Of a DNA stretch of 64,000 bases, positions 60,823 to 64,000 are shown one piece after another (the first letter of the stretch is position 1; every line of letters begins with the position of its first letter). The position numbers were made by a program, and so were the translations under genes. Below the pieces are notes generated by a model. That model worked only from the letters and a program-made list of their open reading frames with translations. It had not been told where the DNA came from and did not search any database. The stretch covers positions 1 to 64,000 of the forward strand of contig JBLWZN010000019.1 of assembly GCA_048266425.1 (NCBI GenBank). The letters are read 5' to 3'. The DNA comes from Cerina sp048266425 (GTDB lineage Bacteria; Bacteroidota; Bacteroidia; Flavobacteriales; Flavobacteriaceae).

Positions 60823-61977
60823 ATGGAAAAACGGGAAATGAAATTTAACACCAAGGCTATCCATGGGGGCCAGGAACCGGATAGAGCTTACGGCGCCGTA
60901 ATGACACCAATTTACCAAACTTCCACCTATGCCCAGAGCACCCCAGGGGGGCATAAGGGCTATGAGTATTCCAGAAGTGCCAATCCTACCCGGACGGCCC
61001 TGGAGAAAGCTTTGGCAAGCATGGAGAACGGAGATCATGGGCTGGCATTTGCCAGTGGGTTGGCAGCCTTGGATGCTGTAATCAAATTGTTGGGGCCGGG
61101 GGACGAGGTAATTTCGAGCAATGATCTCTACGGGGGCAGTTTCCGACTTTTTAAAAGCGTTTTTGAGAAGTACGGGATCGTCTTCCACTTTGTGGACATG
61201 CAAAACGCTAAGGGAATATTCGATTACATTACCGATCGCACCAAACTCATTTGGGTTGAAACGCCTACCAATCCCATGATGAATATCATCGATATAGGGG
61301 CAGTTGCACAAATCGCAAAACAGCATCGCATTTTATTTGCCGTCGACAATACTTTTGCCACTCCATATCTACAAAGACCGTTGGAACTAGGTGCGGACAT
61401 CGTTATGCATTCCGCAACCAAATATCTCGGTGGTCACAGTGATGTGGTGGCCGGGGCCTTGGTCGTCCGGGATAAGGATCTGGCGGAAAAGCTGCGATTT
61501 GTACAGAACGCAACAGGGGCAATTTGTGGGCCGATGGACAGTTTTTTGGTACTTAGGGGTATTAAGACCCTCCATGTCCGGATGCAGCGCCACTGCGAGA
61601 ACGGTAGGGCAGTCGCATTGTTTTTGGCCGATCATCCCAAGGTGGAGAAAGTGTTCTGGCCCGGTTTTGAGGACTTTCCCAATCATGAAATCGCCAAAAG
61701 ACAGATGAAGGATTTTGGGGGCATGGTTTCTTTTTTACCAAAGGGGGGAAGTTCTGTCCAAGCCATTGGGATACTCGAAAAACTGGAAATATTCACCTTG
61801 GCGGAATCCCTTGGGGGTGTAGAGAGCCTTGTCGGACACCCTGCGAGTATGACCCATGCCAGTATACCCGTAGTGGAACGCAATAAAATTGGGGTAGTAG
61901 ATTCCCTGATCCGTTTGAGCGTAGGGATAGAGGATAAAGAAGATCTTATCGCAGATCTCCATCGGGCCTTGGGATAG
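60823..61977 (+). CDS. Cystathionine gamma-synthase/lyase (Cys/Met PLP enzyme)
   Basis: 384 residues. The PLP lysine lies in HSATKYLGG (K200), the phosphate-binding region is AFASGLAALDAV, and YEYSRSANPTRTALE is the substrate-side block. Members run gamma-replacement (cystathionine synthesis) or gamma-elimination; the two cannot be separated by eye. An internal ATG at 60838 is an alternative start. Divergent from the DUF3298 gene. Confidence 0.88.
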   Translation: MEKREMKFNTKAIHGGQEPDRAYGAVMTPIYQTSTYAQSTPGGHKGYEYSRSANPTRTALEKALASMENGDHGLAFASGLAALDAVIKLLGPGDEVISSNDLYGGSFRLFKSVFEKYGIVFHFVDMQNAKGIFDYITDRTKLIWVETPTNPMMNIIDIGAVAQIAKQHRILFAVDNTFATPYLQRPLELGADIVMHSATKYLGGHSDVVAGALVVRDKDLAEKLRFVQNATGAICGPMDSFLVLRGIKTLHVRMQRHCENGRAVALFLADHPKVEKVFWPGFEDFPNHEIAKRQMKDFGGMVSFLPKGGSSVQAIGILEKLEIFTLAESLGGVESLVGHPASMTHASIPVVERNKIGVVDSLIRLSVGIEDKEDLIADLHRALG

Positions 61978-62225
61978 ACAAAAATAAAACCAAAGGATTT
62001 TTATTGTGTTCAAGTAATGAAACCGTATCGGGTAAAGAGGGTGCAATACAAATGCCCATATTGATTTTTTTGTAGTATGACACCGTTTTTTAATGGATAT
62101 GTCATAATTTCGCCTCCGTATTTTCAATTTGGTAATTCTTCATATAGAACGGTTGATTGTTAATTTAAGTTGTTGATTTTTGCATGGAATTCGATTAAAT
62201 TTCAGGGTTAAATTTTTTAGATTTT

Positions 62226-63569
62226 ATGGAAGCAGATATTAAGGAGTTTATGCGCGAGGTAAAAGTTCGAAATGGACACCAGCCCGAATTTTTACAAGCA
62301 GTACAGGAAGTAGCGGAAACCGTGATGCCCTATATTGCCCAGCACAAAATATACGAAGGAAAGAATATTCTATTGCGGATGGTGGAGCCTGAGCGAGCAA
62401 TTTCCTTTAGGGTTTCTTGGATGGATGACAAAGGTCAAATCCAGGTAAATCGAGGTTATAGGATTCAAATGAACTCCGCCATGGGACCTTATAAAGGAGG
62501 TTTGCGCTTCCATCCGAGCGTAAACGAAAGCATTCTTAAATTTTTGGCCTTTGAGCAGGTTTTTAAAAATAGTTTGACGACATTGCCTATGGGCGGTGGT
62601 AAGGGAGGTTCGGATTTTGACCCGAAAGGTAAATCCGACGTTGAGGTGATGCGGTTTTGCTATGCCTTTATGGCAGAGCTCTACAGGCATATTGGTCCGA
62701 ATACGGATGTCCCTGCAGGCGATATAGGCGTTGGGGCACGGGAAATTGGCTATCTCTTTGGGATGTACAAAAAAATAAAGAACGAATTTACAGGTGTCCT
62801 AACGGGAAAAGGACTTTCTTGGGGCGGGTCCCTGATCCGGCCGGAAGCAACCGGCTATGGTACGGTGTACTTTGTCCATGGTATGATGCAGACCCACGGG
62901 CAGGAGGTTGCCGGTAAAAGGGTGAACATCTCCGGTTCCGGGAACGTGGCACAGTATGCGGCAGAGAAGGTCATCCACATGGGCGGTACCGTTCAAACCT
63001 TTTCCGACTCTTCCGGGTACATATTCGACAAGGATGGTATCGATGCCGATAAATTGGCCTATGTTATGGATCTAAAGAACAACCGAAGGGGCAGGATTTC
63101 CGAATATGCCGAAAAATACCCGTCAGCTGAATATTTTAAAGGTAAAAGACCATGGGAGGTTCCTTGTGACATAGCCCTACCCTGCGCTACCCAAAACGAA
63201 CTGAATAGGGACGATGCAAAGGCACTTATAAAAAATGGTTGTTATTGTGTGGCAGAAGGTGCCAACATGCCCTCTACCCCCGAAGCTGTACAAGAGTTTC
63301 TTGAAGCGCGGATATTATTTGGTCCCGGAAAGGCTGCCAACGCAGGCGGCGTTGCGATTTCTGGCCTTGAAATGTCCCAGAACTCCTTGCGCTACAGTTG
63401 GTCAAGGGAGAAAGTTGACGAAAGATTGAAGGCGATCGTAAAGGAAATTCACAGTTCCTGTGTAAAACACGGAAAAGAGGAAGATGGGTATTGCAATTAT
63501 GTAAAAGGGGCCAACATAGCCGGGTTCGTAAAAGTAGCCGATGCCATGATGGCGCAAGGGGTTATCTAA
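62226..63569 (+). CDS. gdhA: NADP-specific glutamate dehydrogenase
   Basis: 447 residues, the length of hexameric NADP-GDHs. The substrate site is KGGLRFHPSVNESI and PMGGGKGGSDFDPKGKSD (catalytic lysine K126 region). A Rossmann domain begins at about residue 235 (VNISGSGNVAQYAAEKV). It assimilates ammonium into glutamate using NADPH. Monocistronic. Confidence 0.92.
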   Translation: MEADIKEFMREVKVRNGHQPEFLQAVQEVAETVMPYIAQHKIYEGKNILLRMVEPERAISFRVSWMDDKGQIQVNRGYRIQMNSAMGPYKGGLRFHPSVNESILKFLAFEQVFKNSLTTLPMGGGKGGSDFDPKGKSDVEVMRFCYAFMAELYRHIGPNTDVPAGDIGVGAREIGYLFGMYKKIKNEFTGVLTGKGLSWGGSLIRPEATGYGTVYFVHGMMQTHGQEVAGKRVNISGSGNVAQYAAEKVIHMGGTVQTFSDSSGYIFDKDGIDADKLAYVMDLKNNRRGRISEYAEKYPSAEYFKGKRPWEVPCDIALPCATQNELNRDDAKALIKNGCYCVAEGANMPSTPEAVQEFLEARILFGPGKAANAGGVAISGLEMSQNSLRYSWSREKVDERLKAIVKEIHSSCVKHGKEEDGYCNYVKGANIAGFVKVADAMMAQGVI

Positions 63570-63698
63570 GAGGCCAGCAGGCAGTAGCCAGTATGTGATC
63601 GGCAAATGTGTGTGGTATCTTATCTGTAGTTTCTTGTTTCAAGTTGAACCTTGCGATTGCTTTTTTGAAACCCGTAACCCGCAACAAGAAAATCCAAA

Positions 63699-64000
63699 GT
63701 GCAAGTTACCACCAAAGCCATAGTTTTTTCTTCCCTTAAGTACGGGGATACCAGTTTGATCGTCAAGGCTTTTACGGAGTCCGACGGTCTTAAATCCTAT
63801 TTGCTCAAGGGGATCATGGCCTCTAAAAGGGGGAAATTAAAGGTCGCCCAATTTCAGCCGCTGACCCAATTGGAACTTGTAGCCGTTCATAGGAATAAAG
63901 GCACATTGGAAAGTGTCCGGGAGGCCAAGGTGTACTTTCCTTATAATAGCATCTACACCGACATTGCCAAAAATGCGATGACCCAGTTTTTGGCCGAAAT
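63699..64000 (+). CDS. recO: DNA repair protein RecO, N-terminal part
   Basis: Starts at GTG 63699 and runs off the window. The visible 100 codons begin VQVTTKAIVFSSLKYGDTSLIVKAFTES and continue with KSYLLKGIMASKRGKLKVAQFQPLTQLELV, the OB-fold start of RecO. RecO loads RecA on SSB-coated DNA with RecR. The start could be further upstream, but GTG gives the family-like N-terminus. Confidence 0.8.
   Translation, partial: MQVTTKAIVFSSLKYGDTSLIVKAFTESDGLKSYLLKGIMASKRGKLKVAQFQPLTQLELVAVHRNKGTLESVREAKVYFPYNSIYTDIAKNAMTQFLAE

Overview
The window looks like a chromosomal segment of a marine-type member of the Flavobacteriaceae (Bacteroidota). This is inferred from gene content: DUF6090, DUF6786 and DUF4345 proteins, a B12-dependent ribonucleotide reductase, an acyl-ACP desaturase, Tat-exported Gfo/Idh/MocA oxidoreductases and many short-tailed lipoproteins. 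Starts are rarely preceded by Shine-Dalgarno sequences, and several lie just downstream of boxes of the Bacteroidota type TAnnTTTG. I see no tRNA, rRNA, CRISPR array, transposase or phage gene. The window ends inside recO.

Layout. 0.3-5.1 kb: minus-strand lipid/methylation genes (two SAM methyltransferases, an acyltransferase, two isoprenylcysteine-methyltransferase-like membrane proteins, two VOC proteins); two of the transcription units share a related upstream leader. 5.3-6.7 kb: stand-alone tryptophan synthase beta (TrpB2 type). 6.9-11.1 kb: an accessory stretch with a MepB protein, an AT-rich HNH endonuclease overlapping a small partner gene, a 95-bp relic of a sugar-kinase 3' end, two more VOC proteins and a DUF6090 protein. 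11.4-24 kb: PfkB kinase, class II RNR, phosphoesterase, acyl-ACP desaturase, a membrane-anchored helix-hairpin-helix protein beside an OmpA protein, an ALDH7-type dehydrogenase, 3-hydroxyanthranilate dioxygenase, small lipoproteins and CvpA. 24-36 kb: glycerol-3-phosphate metabolism (GlpD and GpsA), MscS and FUSC membrane proteins, a structured RNA/terminator upstream of a phytanoyl-CoA dioxygenase-like gene, and a NEW3 protein/ABC ATPase/ABC permease operon. 36-47 kb: SulP transporter, DUF6786 lipoprotein, GH172 enzyme, CDF metal transporter, cytochrome c lipoprotein, alpha/beta hydrolase, nitronate monooxygenase, thioesterase and sterol-desaturase-family enzyme.

47-54 kb is the most unusual zone. 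Accessory exported genes (lipoproteins, GH43, Tat oxidoreductase, serine hydrolase, DUF4345, SRPBCC) are separated by spacers carrying twelve copies of a REP-like palindrome (GCGCGATTGCATCGCG core), some paired in inverted orientation around a conserved middle. I see none of these outside this zone. 54-59 kb holds a second Gfo/Idh/MocA protein, a YdeI-like protein, and an apparent broken arsenic operon: a phosphatase-like arsenate reductase followed one base later by a 5' stub that resembles acr3. A glutaredoxin-type ArsC and an EamA exporter lie opposite. 59-64 kb: DinB protein, DUF3298 lipoprotein, cystathionine gamma-synthase/lyase, NADP-type glutamate dehydrogenase and the start of recO.

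The strongest hunt items are the confined REP-like family, the structured RNA at about 31.9-32.1 kb, the truncated acr3, the shared leader of the two lipid/methyl operons, and the HNH/partner pair. All function assignments come from reading motifs; no database search was run.
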